Assembly: GCA_021831125.1 (NCBI GenBank)
Contig: JAKBNI010000015.1
Span: forward strand, 1 to 34,706
Length of the DNA stretch: 34,706 nt
Direction of reading: 5' to 3'
From: Actinomycetes bacterium
Lineage (GTDB): Bacteria; Actinomycetota; Acidimicrobiia; Acidimicrobiales; RAAP-2
Part shown: in pieces, positions 6,761 through 15,312 of the stretch
Numbering within the stretch: position 1 is the stretch's first letter
Layout: every line of letters begins with the position of its first letter
Made by a program: the position numbers and the translations under genes
Notes under the pieces: model-generated
What the model was told of the DNA's origin: nothing
Seen by the model: only the letters and a program-made list of their open reading frames with translations
Databases searched by the model: none

Positions 6761-9127
6761 GTGCCTGGCTCGTCGCATTCGCGTCCTCGGCGTGCGCAGG
6801 CCCTCACCTCGCACGCGAACCTCGCCCAGGTCTACCCGGAGTCGTGGGACTACCGGCTGAAGCGCTTCTTCTTGGGCCGGCCGCTCGTCACCGAGCAGCT
6901 GGCGGGCGAGCGCCTGAACCGGGCGATCGCCCTCGGGGTGCTGGCCCCGGACTGCATCTCGTCCTCGGCGTACGGCACCGAGGAGATCCTGACCCAGATG
7001 ACGCCCTTCATCGGGATCGCCGCCTTCTCGTTGGTCGTGCCGGTGATGTTCGTCATCATCGGGGTGCTCGTCTTCGTGACCACCAGCTACCTCGACGTGA
7101 TCAAGTACTACACGACTGCCGGCGGTTCCTACGTCGTCACCCGCGACAACTTCGGCCCCCGGGTGGCCCAGGTGGCGGCGGTGGCGCTGCTCATCGACTA
7201 CATCGTCACGGTCGCCGTCCAGTGCAGCGCCGGCACGGCCGCCCTCACCTCGGCCTTCCCCTCCCTCGTGCCCTACACGCTGGTCATCACGGTCGCCGTG
7301 GTTCTCCTGCTCATCTTCGGGAACCTCCGGGGACTCCGCGAGGCGGGCAGCTACTTCGCCTTCCCCACGTACTTCTACGTCGCCATGCTCGGGATCACGA
7401 TCCTGATCGGCTACTACAAGAAGATCGCCGGCACGCTCGCGCGGATCCCGCTGCCGGCCCGACACCTGCTCATCGACGGGCGCTTCGGGCACCCCGGCAA
7501 CGGGGTACTGATGGGGCTCGCCTTCGTGACGCTGCTGCGGGCCTACGCGAACGGCGGCTCCTCGCTCACGGGGCTCGAGGCGATCAGCAACGGCGTGGCG
7601 AGCTTCCGGCGCCCCGAGTCGCACAACGCCCGCATCACCCTGGTGGTGATGAGCTCGGTCCTCGCCTTCTTGCTCGTCGGTACGACCCTGCTCGCCTCGT
7701 GGACCCACGCCGTCCCCTACAACGTGGGCTCGCCGACGGTCGTCTCCCAAGAGGTCCTCGACGTCTTCGGAGCGCACGGATTCGGCCACGTCATCTACTA
7801 CCTGGTCCAGCTGGCCACGCTCCTCATCCTCTACACGGGTGGCAACACCTCCTTCAACGGCTTCCCGTTCCTCGCCAACTACGTGGCGACCGACCGCTAC
7901 CTGCCGCGTCAGCTGACCAAGCGGGGCCACCGTCTGGCCTTCTCGAACGGCATCCTCGTCCTGGGCGTCGTCTCGCTGGCCCTGATCGTCGTGTTCGACG
8001 CTCGGGTGAACGCGCTCATCGCCCTCTACGCGATCGGCGTGTTCACCGGGTTCACCCTGGCGGGCGCCGGCATGGTCGCACGACACTCGCGCGCTCGCAC
8101 CGGCCGCTGGCGCCTCGGCGTCGCCTTGAACGGGCTCTCGGCGACGGTGACGGCCGTCGTCGTGCTGGTCTTTCTCATCGCCAAGTTCACCGAGGGCGCG
8201 TGGATCATCGCGCTGGTGGGGCCGCTCATGTACTGGGGCCTCATGCGTTTCCACCGCCAGTACGAGCGAGAGGCGGCCGCTTTCGAGTCCAACGCCGGCA
8301 AGTCGTCGGTGGCGATTCGGATGAACCGGGTCATCGTCTTCGTCGACAGCTACGACCTGCCGACCGAGCGGGCCTTGCTCTACGCGAAGTCCCTCAACCC
8401 CTATTCGATCCGCGCCGTCCACTTCGACATCGACCCGGCCGTCACCAAGCGCCTGGAGGAGCGCTGGGGCCAGGCGGGCACGGGGAGCGAGGGCGTGAGC
8501 CTGGAGATCGCCGAGTGCGAGGACCGTCGGGTCGACCGCGCCGCCCTCGAGCTCGTGGCCGACGCCGTGCGCGACCCCGACGTCTTCTGCATGGTGATCC
8601 TGCCACGGCGCGGCTTCGTCTCGCGGCTCCAGCGACTGCTGCACGACCGCACCGCCGACGCCATCGCGGGCGCGGTCATGCACGTGCCGCGCACGGCCAC
8701 GATGATCATCCCGTACCGGGCCATGCGCCGGCGCCTGGGCGACCGCGAGGTCGAAGAGCCCATGGGCGACGAGGTGACCCGCGGCGGGGTGCGCGAGACG
8801 AGCCACCTCGAGGCCGACGTCAAGCTGGCCGAGCGCTCGGCCGGGTCGGCCCCCATCGGGGGGGTCGTGGAGCGGCAGTTCGTGGAGGTCGCGGGCCGGG
8901 TGCGCGCGATGGCGATCGATCACGAGTCGGGGGTCAACGAGCTGCACTGCGTGCTCGCCGACCCCTCGGGCTCGATCACCCTCGTCTTCCAGGGTCGGGC
9001 GAGCGTGCCGGGGATCGAGCGCGGGACCCGGCTCGTGGTGAGGGGCACCGTGACGACCCTGCGGCGCGAGGCGGTCATCCTCAACCCCCAGTACGAGATC
9101 ATCGCGGCGCCGCACTCCTCCGCCTAG
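6761..9127 (+). CDS. APC-superfamily permease with cytosolic domain and C-terminal OB-fold-like domain
   Basis: 788 aa from the GTG at 6761. Residues about 50-495 hold roughly a dozen hydrophobic segments of the amino acid-polyamine-organocation family; LAPDCISSSAYGTEEIL is the typical first helix of this branch (mycobacterial Rv2690c-like, also KUP/APC type). Residues about 520-690 are a soluble domain (RVIVFVDSYDLPTERAL onwards) seen in long actinobacterial homologues. Residues about 706-785 (FVEVAGRVRAMAID, LADPSGSITLVFQGR, GTRLVVRGTV, LNPQYEIIA) look like the OB-fold protein that is usually a separate gene near ceoB/ceoC. The reading frame is uninterrupted, so the fusion is real unless the assembly is wrong. 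Substrate unknown; cation or amino acid import is likely, given the divergent trkA pair. Confidence 0.88.
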   Translation: MPGSSHSRPRRAQALTSHANLAQVYPESWDYRLKRFFLGRPLVTEQLAGERLNRAIALGVLAPDCISSSAYGTEEILTQMTPFIGIAAFSLVVPVMFVIIGVLVFVTTSYLDVIKYYTTAGGSYVVTRDNFGPRVAQVAAVALLIDYIVTVAVQCSAGTAALTSAFPSLVPYTLVITVAVVLLLIFGNLRGLREAGSYFAFPTYFYVAMLGITILIGYYKKIAGTLARIPLPARHLLIDGRFGHPGNGVLMGLAFVTLLRAYANGGSSLTGLEAISNGVASFRRPESHNARITLVVMSSVLAFLLVGTTLLASWTHAVPYNVGSPTVVSQEVLDVFGAHGFGHVIYYLVQLATLLILYTGGNTSFNGFPFLANYVATDRYLPRQLTKRGHRLAFSNGILVLGVVSLALIVVFDARVNALIALYAIGVFTGFTLAGAGMVARHSRARTGRWRLGVALNGLSATVTAVVVLVFLIAKFTEGAWIIALVGPLMYWGLMRFHRQYEREAAAFESNAGKSSVAIRMNRVIVFVDSYDLPTERALLYAKSLNPYSIRAVHFDIDPAVTKRLEERWGQAGTGSEGVSLEIAECEDRRVDRAALELVADAVRDPDVFCMVILPRRGFVSRLQRLLHDRTADAIAGAVMHVPRTATMIIPYRAMRRRLGDREVEEPMGDEVTRGGVRETSHLEADVKLAERSAGSAPIGGVVERQFVEVAGRVRAMAIDHESGVNELHCVLADPSGSITLVFQGRASVPGIERGTRLVVRGTVTTLRREAVILNPQYEIIAAPHSSA

Positions 9128-9183
9128 CCCTGATCCGCGCCCGGAACCGCGCGTGCGTCGCCGGCGCGGCGAGGTCCCGGCGA

Positions 9184-9189
9184 TAGGGT
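9184..9189 (+). promoter_or_regulatory. -10 element TAGGGT for topA
   Basis: TAGGGT matches TANNNT; transcription would start near 9196, giving a leader of about 20 nt that includes the GGGAGG ribosome site before the ATG at 9218. It lies in the 90-base gap after the permease stop. Confidence 0.35.
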
Positions 9190-9217
9190 GACTCGCCGAG
9201 AACCCGAGGGAGGTGAG

Positions 9218-12007
9218 ATGGCCCGCGCACTCGTGATCGTCGAGTCGGTCGCCAAGGCGACCCGCATCCAGTCCATGCTCGGGTCGGACTACGTCGTCAA
9301 GCCCTCCGTCGGCCACGTGCGCGACCTTCCCCAGAGCGCGGCCGAGATCCCGGCGTCGGTCAAGGGGGAGAAGTGGGCCCGCCTCGGGATCAACGTCGAG
9401 GACCACTTCAAGCCGGTCTACGTGGTCTCTCCCGACCGCAAGAAGGTGGTCGCCGACTTGAAGGCGGCCCTCAAGGGCGTCGACGAGCTCTACCTGGCCA
9501 CCGACGAGGACCGCGAGGGGGAGGCCATCGCCTGGCACCTGCTCGAGGTCCTTAAGCCCGCCGTCCCGGTCAAGCGGATGGTCTTCCACGAGATCACCCC
9601 CGAGGCGATCACCAAGGCGGTCCAGTCGACCCGGGACCTCGACGTGCGCCTGGTCGACGCCCAAGAGGGCCGACGCTTCCTCGATCGATTGGTCGGCTAC
9701 GAGGTCTCCCCGGTCCTGTGGCGCGCCGTCGACAAGGCGCGCTCCGCCGGGCGGGTGCAGTCTGTGGCGATCCGCCTGGTCTGCGAGCGCGAGCGCGAGC
9801 GGATGGCCTTTCGCGCGGCCGCGTGGCACGACGTCACCGCCACTCTCGGCGCCTCGACCCCCTTCGAGGCGACCGTCGAGTCGCTCGACGGCTCCGCGCT
9901 CGCCACCGGGCGCAACTTCGACGCGCTCGGCCACCTGGACGACTCGGGCGCCACGGTTCTATCGGGCCCGACCGCGATCTCCCTGGCCGAGCAACTCGTC
10001 GGGGCGGAGGCGACGGTCGTCTCGGTGACGTCCACCCCGCGGACCCAGCGCCCGCAAGCCCCGTTCATGACCTCGTCGATGCAGATCGAGGCGAGCCGCA
10101 AGCTGCGCTTCGACCCCGAGCGCACCATGCGCGCCGCCCAGCGCCTCTACGAGCAGGGGTGGATCACCTACATGCGCACCGACTCGACCACGCTCTCGGA
10201 CGAGGCCCTGCGCGCCGCGCGGTCTCAGGCGGCGGCGATGTTCGGCGACGACTACGTCGCCGACGCCCCGCGCCGCTACGACCGCAAGGTGAAGAATGCC
10301 CAGGAGGCGCACGAGGCCATCCGCCCGGCCGGCGAGGTCTTTCGCACCCTGGACGAGGCCGACGGCCAGCTGGCCGGTGACGAGCGTGCCCTCTACGAGC
10401 TCATCTGGAAGCGCACGATCGCGAGCCAGATGGTCGACGCTCGCCTGACCCAGGACCGGGTGCGCCTGCGCGCGTCGGTCACCGGGGTGGAGGGCGTCGC
10501 CGACCCCGTCGAGGTGGCGCTCGTGGCTACCGGCCAGCGCATCGAGTTCGCGGGATTCCGGCGGGCCTACGTCGAAGGGGCCGACGACCCCGAGGCCGAG
10601 CTGGCGGACCAGGAGCGGCTCCTGCCCAGCCTCACCGAGGGTCAGGCCGTCGCGGTGGTCGGCGCCGAGGCGAAGGACCACCAGACCCAGCCGCCCGATC
10701 GCTTCAGCGAGGCCACCCTCATCAAGAAGCTCGAGGACCTGGGCATCGGCCGGCCCTCGACCTACGCCTCGGTCATGAAGACAATCGACCGGCGGGGCTA
10801 CGTCTGGAAGAAGGGAAAGTCCCTCGTGCCGGCCTTCCGCGCGTTCGCGGTCGTGAACCTGCTCGAGACCTACTTCAAGGACCTGGTCGACTACCAGTTC
10901 ACCGCCGAGATGGAGGACGACCTCGACCAGATCGCCCAGGGCGCCCAGGACCTCGAGCCGTGGCTCGGTCGTTTCTACTTCGGTGACCCTACGGGTGACA
11001 CCGCGTTCCGACGCGAGGGCCTGGCCCGGGCGAGCCACGAGCCCAAGGAGTTCGACTTCGCCGCGATCAACTCGCTGCTCTTGGGCAGCGCGCCCGACGG
11101 CGTCGCGGTTTACGTGCGCTCGGGTCGCTACGGTCCCTACCTCGTCCACGGCGAGGACCGGGTCTCGATCCCCGAGGCGACCGAGCCCGACTCGCTGGAC
11201 GTCGAGCGGGCCCTCGAGCTTCTCGCGGCCCCGTCGTCGGATCGGGCGCTGGGGGTGGCTCCGACCGGGGAGACGGTCTACCTCAAGGCCGGCCGCTACG
11301 GCCCCTACGTCCAGCTCGGTGAGCTGGTCGAGGGGGAGAAGCCGCCGACGGCCTCGCTCTTCTCGTCGATGACGCCCGAGGACCTCACCTTGGAGGACGC
11401 GCTGCGGCTCCTCTCGCTCCCTCGTTCGCTCGGTGAGCACCCGGAGGGCGGGGAGATCCTCGCCCAGAACGGGCGCTACGGCCCCTACATCACGTGGGGC
11501 AAGGAGACCCGCTCCCTCGAGAGCGAGGAGCAGATCTTCTCCATCGACCTCGACGGGGCGCTGGCGCTCCTCGCCCAGCCCAAGGCCCGTGGGCGTCGAG
11601 CCGCCGCCGGCCCCCTGCGCACGCTCGGCGCCGACCCGGTGACCGGGCGCGAGGTGGTGGTTCGTACCGGGCGATTCGGCCCTTACGTCACCGACGGGGA
11701 GACCAACGCCACCCTCCGCCTGGGCGACACGCCCGAACTGATCACCCTGGACCGGGCGTGTGAGCTGCTCGCCGAGCGCCGCAACGCCGAGCCTTCGTCG
11801 CGACCCCGTCGGGCGGCTGGCCCGAAGAAGGGCGCCTCGAAGAAGTCCCCGGCGAAGAAGACCCCGGCAAAGAAGACGGCGGCGAAGAAGTCCCCGGCGA
11901 AGAAGACGGCGGCGAAGAAGTCCCCGGCGAAGAAGACGGCGGCGAAGGGTGCCGGGCGGGCGGCCAACGACGCGCTCGCCCGGACCGTGGGCGGTGACGA
12001 GGCGTGA
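9218..12007 (+). CDS. topA: DNA topoisomerase I (type IA)
   Basis: Relaxes negative supercoils by single-strand passage. 929 aa. The TOPRIM domain starts at ALVIVESVAKATRIQSML and has the acidic metal site LATDEDREGEAIAWHL; the catalytic tyrosine is Tyr318 in GWITYMRTDSTTLS, and GRVQSVAIRLVCERERERM precedes it. The C-terminal half contains four repeats with the GRYGPYV/GRFGPYV pattern, the form found in actinobacteria in place of zinc fingers. The protein ends in a Lys/Ala/Pro tail (about 870-925) encoded by tandem 30-bp units, which in relatives aids processivity and DNA binding. The ATG has a GGGAGG site 5 nt upstream. The TGA overlaps the tmk GTG (GTGA). Confidence 0.97.
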   Translation: MARALVIVESVAKATRIQSMLGSDYVVKPSVGHVRDLPQSAAEIPASVKGEKWARLGINVEDHFKPVYVVSPDRKKVVADLKAALKGVDELYLATDEDREGEAIAWHLLEVLKPAVPVKRMVFHEITPEAITKAVQSTRDLDVRLVDAQEGRRFLDRLVGYEVSPVLWRAVDKARSAGRVQSVAIRLVCERERERMAFRAAAWHDVTATLGASTPFEATVESLDGSALATGRNFDALGHLDDSGATVLSGPTAISLAEQLVGAEATVVSVTSTPRTQRPQAPFMTSSMQIEASRKLRFDPERTMRAAQRLYEQGWITYMRTDSTTLSDEALRAARSQAAAMFGDDYVADAPRRYDRKVKNAQEAHEAIRPAGEVFRTLDEADGQLAGDERALYELIWKRTIASQMVDARLTQDRVRLRASVTGVEGVADPVEVALVATGQRIEFAGFRRAYVEGADDPEAELADQERLLPSLTEGQAVAVVGAEAKDHQTQPPDRFSEATLIKKLEDLGIGRPSTYASVMKTIDRRGYVWKKGKSLVPAFRAFAVVNLLETYFKDLVDYQFTAEMEDDLDQIAQGAQDLEPWLGRFYFGDPTGDTAFRREGLARASHEPKEFDFAAINSLLLGSAPDGVAVYVRSGRYGPYLVHGEDRVSIPEATEPDSLDVERALELLAAPSSDRALGVAPTGETVYLKAGRYGPYVQLGELVEGEKPPTASLFSSMTPEDLTLEDALRLLSLPRSLGEHPEGGEILAQNGRYGPYITWGKETRSLESEEQIFSIDLDGALALLAQPKARGRRAAAGPLRTLGADPVTGREVVVRTGRFGPYVTDGETNATLRLGDTPELITLDRACELLAERRNAEPSSRPRRAAGPKKGASKKSPAKKTPAKKTAAKKSPAKKTAAKKSPAKKTAAKGAGRAANDALARTVGGDEA
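11851..11940 (+). repeat. Tandem 30-bp repeat coding for KKSPAKKTAA units
   Basis: Three head-to-tail 30-bp units: 11881-11910 and 11911-11940 are identical, and 11851-11880 differs at two bases. Each encodes ten residues of the topA lysine-rich tail, in frame, so gain or loss of a unit changes tail length without a frameshift. Confidence 0.9.
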
Positions 12008-12594
12008 GCGTCTTCGTCGTCCTCGAGGGGATCGACGTGAGCGGGAAGTCCACCCAGGCGCGGCGCCTGGCCGATTGCCACGGCGCCCTGTTCACCTTCG
12101 AGCCCGGCGACACCGCTCTCGGGGCCGACCTGCGACGCTGGGTCCTCGACGCCTCGACGCCCATGGAGCCCGAGACCGAGGCACTCGTGATGCTGGCCGA
12201 CCGCGCCCACCACGTGCGCACCGTGGTCGAGCCGGCGCTGGAGAGCGGGAACTCGGTCGTGAGCGACCGATTCTTCGCCTCGACCCTCGCCTATCAGGGC
12301 TACGGGCGCGGCGTGGACCTCGGGCGGCTGCGCGCTGCCAGCGAGATCGCCGTGGGCTCGTGCTGGCCGACACGCACCGTCTTGATTGACGTCTCGCTCG
12401 AGGTCGCCGCCGAGCGCCGGGCGCTCGACCACCGGGACCGGTTCGAAGCGGAGGACCCGCACTTCTTCGAGCGGGTGCGGGCCGGCTACCACGAGCTCGC
12501 CGACCTCTACGGCTGGGTCGTGGTCGACGGCGCGGGTGACGTCGACGGCGTGGCTGCCCTCGTCGAGGACGCGGTCGACGGCCTAGCGTGGTGA
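12004..12594 (+). CDS. tmk: Thymidylate kinase
   Basis: Phosphorylates dTMP to dTDP for DNA synthesis. 196 aa. The P-loop is LEGIDVSGKSTQ near the N-terminus; SDRFFASTLAYQG is the DRY/F motif; DHRDRFEAEDPHFFERV is the lid/LID-adjacent segment usual in bacterial enzymes. The loop that normally reads REPGGT is FEPGDT, so the usual Arg next to EPG is missing while the EPG itself is kept. The GTG start is within the topA stop (GTGA), and the gene overlaps holB, giving a topA-tmk-holB replication operon also found in streptomycetes and mycobacteria. Confidence 0.94.
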   Translation: MSVFVVLEGIDVSGKSTQARRLADCHGALFTFEPGDTALGADLRRWVLDASTPMEPETEALVMLADRAHHVRTVVEPALESGNSVVSDRFFASTLAYQGYGRGVDLGRLRAASEIAVGSCWPTRTVLIDVSLEVAAERRALDHRDRFEAEDPHFFERVRAGYHELADLYGWVVVDGAGDVDGVAALVEDAVDGLAW

Positions 12595-13676
12595 CCGACG
12601 TCTTCAGCCGGTTGATCGGCCAGTCGGTCACGGCCGACGCCCTGCGCCACCACGCGCGCCATCCGGTCCACGCCTACCTCTTCCTCGGTCCGTCCGGGGC
12701 GGGCGTCCACGAGGCGATGACGGCCTTCGCCGCCGCCCTGCAGTGCCCGGACCACGGCTGCGCCACGTGCGCGGTCTGTGTGAGGGTGCTCGAGGGCGCC
12801 GACCCCGACGTCCAACGCATCGAGCGTGCGGGCCTCGCCTGGCGGATCGACGAGATCCGTGAGGCCGAGCGGGTCGCGCGGCGCCGTCCCCTGGGCGAGG
12901 GCCACCAGGTGGTGATCCTCGAGGACGTCGAGCTCACCGTCTCGGGAGCGTCACCCTCAGCGCCCGCGCTGCTCAAGTCCCTCGAGGAGCCGCCGGCGCG
13001 CACCGTCTTCCTCCTCGGCGCCGCGGAGCTGCCCGAGGCCCTCGAGACGGTGACCTCACGCTGTTTGCTCGTCCGACTGGCCGCCCCCCGTGACGCCGAC
13101 ATCGAAGAGCGCCTGCGCGCCGAAGGTGTGTCGGCGGACGCGGCCCACGCGGCGGCGGGCGCGGCGCTCGGCAGCCTCGAGCGCGCCCGTGTGCTGGCCG
13201 ATGACCCAGCCCTGGCCGCGCGACTCGACTGGTGGCGGGGTGTTCCCGACCGGCTGACCGGAACGCCGGCGGCCGCCAGCGCGCTGGCGCGCGAGGTCGG
13301 CGTGATACTTGACGAGGCCATGGCGCCGCTCGATCGGTCCCTCGCCGAGGCGGCGGCGCGCGAGCGCGAGGAGGCCAGCCAGTTCGGGGTGCGGGCGGCG
13401 AACCGGCGCGAACTCGAGGCGCAGGCGCGGCGCGAGCAGCGGCGCTTTCGCACTGAGGAGCTCACGTTGGGCCTGTCCACGATGACCGCCGTCTATCGAG
13501 AGCGTCTCGCCCGTGAGCTCGAGGCGTCCCGTGACGGCGATGGTCGGGCCGACTCTCGCGTCGCGGCGACGCTGCGGCGACTCGACGCGCTTCTCGAGGC
13601 CCAGCGTCGGCTCGCCACGACCCTCGATGAGGGTCTCTTGCTCCACGACCTGCTCTTCACGCTGAGCGACTTCTAG
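12588..13676 (+). CDS. holB: DNA polymerase III delta-prime subunit
   Basis: Clamp-loader subunit that opens and stabilises the loading complex. 362 aa. Starts DVFSRLIGQ, the usual opening of the AAA+ domain. The Walker A position reads GPSGAGVHE, lacking the Lys, as in other non-hydrolysing delta-prime subunits. A four-cysteine zinc module (CPDHGCATCAVC) follows, then LKSLEEPP and TSRC (sensor/arginine-finger SRC motif). The C-terminal helical collar domain contains REREEASQFGVRAANRRELEAQARREQRRF, which is strongly charged. The start may be GTG 12588 or GTG 12591; the latter gives the GTGA overlap common in this window. It is followed by tRNA-Thr. Confidence 0.92.
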   Translation: MVTDVFSRLIGQSVTADALRHHARHPVHAYLFLGPSGAGVHEAMTAFAAALQCPDHGCATCAVCVRVLEGADPDVQRIERAGLAWRIDEIREAERVARRRPLGEGHQVVILEDVELTVSGASPSAPALLKSLEEPPARTVFLLGAAELPEALETVTSRCLLVRLAAPRDADIEERLRAEGVSADAAHAAAGAALGSLERARVLADDPALAARLDWWRGVPDRLTGTPAAASALAREVGVILDEAMAPLDRSLAEAAAREREEASQFGVRAANRRELEAQARREQRRFRTEELTLGLSTMTAVYRERLARELEASRDGDGRADSRVAATLRRLDALLEAQRRLATTLDEGLLLHDLLFTLSDF

Positions 13677-13704
13677 CGCCGGCGGCCCGGCGGGGGCAAT
13701 GGGG

Positions 13705-13710
13705 TAGTCT
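13705..13710 (+). promoter_or_regulatory. -10 element TAGTCT for tRNA-Thr
   Basis: TAGTCT lies 10 nt before the mature 5' end of the tRNA, so transcription would start a few bases upstream of it. It is in the 44-base gap after holB. Confidence 0.35.
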
Positions 13711-13720
13711 TACTCCCTAC

Positions 13721-13796
13721 GCCTGGGTAGCTCAGCCGGCAGAGCAGCGCATTCGTAATGCGCAGGTCGTGGGTTCGATTCCCACCCCAGGCTCCA
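13721..13796 (+). tRNA. tRNA-Thr, anticodon CGU (codon ACG)
   Basis: Full cloverleaf of 76 nt. Acceptor stem GCCTGGG (13721-13727) pairs with CCCAGGC (13786-13792), followed by T and an encoded CCA. The anticodon stem GCGCA/TGCGC encloses the loop TTCGTAA with anticodon CGT at 13754-13756. The T-arm is GTGGG TTCGATT CCCAC. Placement behind holB is as in other actinobacteria. Confidence 0.97.
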
Positions 13797-13864
13797 CTCC
13801 GAAGGGTCGTCGGGGCCGAGGGCCCGGCGCCGGGAGTCGCCTCGTGGTCACCCGCGGGTGTCGG

Positions 13865-13870
13865 TAGGGT
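13865..13870 (+). promoter_or_regulatory. -10 element TAGGGT for leaderless DinB-like gene
   Basis: TAGGGT is followed by 6 nt and the GTG at 13877. No ribosome-binding site precedes the GTG. The rest of the tRNA-to-gene gap (13797-13864) contains GC-rich short palindromes only and no clear terminator. Confidence 0.45.
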
Positions 13871-13876
13871 GAGCGC

Positions 13877-14416
13877 GTGCAGCGGCGCCCACCGAGCCCG
13901 AGTGACCCCATCGGCTCGCGCACGGGGGTGTGGCTGACCTACCTCGACTACCTGCGTGAGGAGGCCATCGCTCTCGTCGAGTCGGTGAGCGAGGACGAGG
14001 CCGCGACCAGTCGCGTGGCGTCGGGCTGGACGCCGTTCGGGCTGCTCGTCCACCTGGCCTACGTCGAGCGCCGGTGGATCGTCTGGGGGTTCCTCGGTGA
14101 GGCCGTTGACGACCCGTGGGGCGACCAGCGCGACGGCCGCTGGGTCGTTGAGCCCGGCGCCACGCGCGCGGGGCTCGTGGAGCGCCTGCGAGCCCAGGGC
14201 GAGGTCACCCGAGCCGTCGTCGAGTCCCACGACCTGGACGAGGCGGCCCGACCGGGTCCCCGGTTCCTCGAGGGCGCCGCGCCCCCGTCGCTCGAGCGGA
14301 TCCTCTTCCACCTGCTCCAGGAGTACGCCCGCCACGTGGGCCACCTCGACCTCGTGGCCGAGGCGAGCTCCGAGGACGCGCGCCCTCGCGGGCCCGACGC
14401 TCAGCCGAGCGCGTAG
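13877..14416 (+). CDS. DinB/DUF664-family protein
   Basis: 179 aa. Four-helix-bundle DinB-like architecture: VWLTYLDYLREEAIALVESVSEDEA at the start, GLLVHLAYVERRW with the first metal-ligand histidine, and ILFHLLQEYARHVGHLDLV with the paired histidines at the C-terminus. Family members bind a divalent metal; some are thiol (mycothiol or bacillithiol) transferases, but many are uncharacterised, so the reaction is not assigned. The GTG start lies 6 nt behind a -10 hexamer. Its 3' end overlaps the convergent SIMPL gene by 16 nt. Confidence 0.85.
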   Translation: MQRRPPSPSDPIGSRTGVWLTYLDYLREEAIALVESVSEDEAATSRVASGWTPFGLLVHLAYVERRWIVWGFLGEAVDDPWGDQRDGRWVVEPGATRAGLVERLRAQGEVTRAVVESHDLDEAARPGPRFLEGAAPPSLERILFHLLQEYARHVGHLDLVAEASSEDARPRGPDAQPSA

Positions 14417-15141
14417 ACCACCTTCACCTGGACCGAGAGCGAGGTCGAGCCCCTCTGGATCGGGATGGCGGCCGCGGCCGAGGCGAAGTTGGTCGGGGCG
14501 AAGACGACGGGGCTCGACGAGCTCTCCTCGTCGACGATCGAGAGCGGCGCGCCGAGCGACGTGCCGCTCGCCGAGGTGACCTCGAGGGCCGCCGCGTGGG
14601 CGTTGCGAACGGCGGCGCGGCGCGCGAGATCGAGCAGGTGGGACTGGCTCGAGATGGAAAAGGAGACCCCGTTCAGTTGCACGTCGTTGCCCACGGCCCG
14701 CGCCGCGGCGTCGAGCGCGGCTCCGGCCTCGCCGAGCCGATGCGTCGTGGCGGTAAGGGTGTCGTTGACCGTGAAGCCGGTCACCCGGCCGCGGCTGTCG
14801 GTGTTGGGGTAGATCGAGAGGTTCGAGGTCTGCAGACCGGCTCGGGTGAGCCCGTGGGCGAGCAGGGCCGTCTCGAGTCGCCCCATGTCGGTGTTGTTCT
14901 GGGCGAGCGCGGCGCTGGCGGAGCTCGCGGTCGTCTGGACCCCGACGTCCACGCTCATCGTGTCGGGCGCGCCTTGGACCGTGCCGGTCCCGGTGACGCT
15001 CACCGTGCGGCGGGCCCCGGGGGGGCGGCTGGCCAGGGCGACCGCGACGGCGGCCGCGGCCACGACGAGGACGAGCACCCACACGGCGAGCGCGCGGTGG
15101 TTCGTGCGCGAAGCCGTGGGCGCGGCGGTGGACTCTTCCAT
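14401..15141 (-). CDS. SIMPL-domain (DUF541) protein, membrane-anchored
   Basis: 246 aa. Residues about 17-41 are a strongly hydrophobic helix (LAVWVLVLVVAAAAVAVALA) after a short polar head, acting as signal anchor or uncleaved export signal. The remainder is a SIMPL domain: VSVTGTGTVQGAPDTMSVDVGVQT at the start, NLSIYPNTDS, VNDTLTATTHRL, and a final VQVKVVYALG strand. SIMPL proteins are periplasmic or surface proteins of unclear role, some linked to outer-layer stress. The ATG at 15141 has GAGGAG 4 nt upstream. Lies tail-to-tail with the DinB-like gene. Confidence 0.88.
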   Translation of the reverse strand: MEESTAAPTASRTNHRALAVWVLVLVVAAAAVAVALASRPPGARRTVSVTGTGTVQGAPDTMSVDVGVQTTASSASAALAQNNTDMGRLETALLAHGLTRAGLQTSNLSIYPNTDSRGRVTGFTVNDTLTATTHRLGEAGAALDAAARAVGNDVQLNGVSFSISSQSHLLDLARRAAVRNAHAAALEVTSASGTSLGAPLSIVDEESSSSPVVFAPTNFASAAAAIPIQRGSTSLSVQVKVVYALG

Positions 15142-15268
15142 GGCACTCCTCGACGGGCTCGTCGAGCCCTCACCCAGAGATGTCGGGGACGGGGGTGGGC
15201 TTACCGGAGTTGTGGAGAGGTTGTCCCCGTGGTGGACCGGGGTCGATGTCCTCATCAGGAGTAAGGCG

Positions 15269-15274
15269 TATTCT
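15269..15274 (+). promoter_or_regulatory. -10 element TATTCT for the GGDEF/EAL gene
   Basis: TATTCT fits TANNNT; transcription would start near 15281, leaving a leader of about 30 nt with a GGGGG-type ribosome site at 15299-15303. The rest of the 171-base divergent gap holds no other strong signal. Confidence 0.35.
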
Positions 15275-15312
15275 TCGAACGACGCACCGGTGTCTGATGG
15301 GGGACTGTGGTG

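Noticed and set aside
6665..9934. 1089-codon open frame on the minus strand
   Set aside because: Antisense shadow of the permease and topA; composition is His/Asp/Arg-rich as expected from the complement of GC-rich coding DNA, and it has no motif.
9959..11440. 493-codon minus-strand frame inside topA
   Set aside because: Shadow of topA; its reading lacks any recognisable domain, and the plus-strand gene is unambiguous.
13849..13860. 12-bp perfect palindrome CACCCGCGGGTG before the DinB-like gene
   Set aside because: Too short to be meaningful in DNA of this GC content, where many such palindromes are expected.
13797..13864. GC-rich stretch after tRNA-Thr as an intrinsic terminator
   Set aside because: Several overlapping short stems are possible but none is followed by a T run.
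13673..15082. 469-codon minus-strand frame across the tRNA and DinB-like gene
   Set aside because: Runs antisense through a certain tRNA gene and shows no domain.
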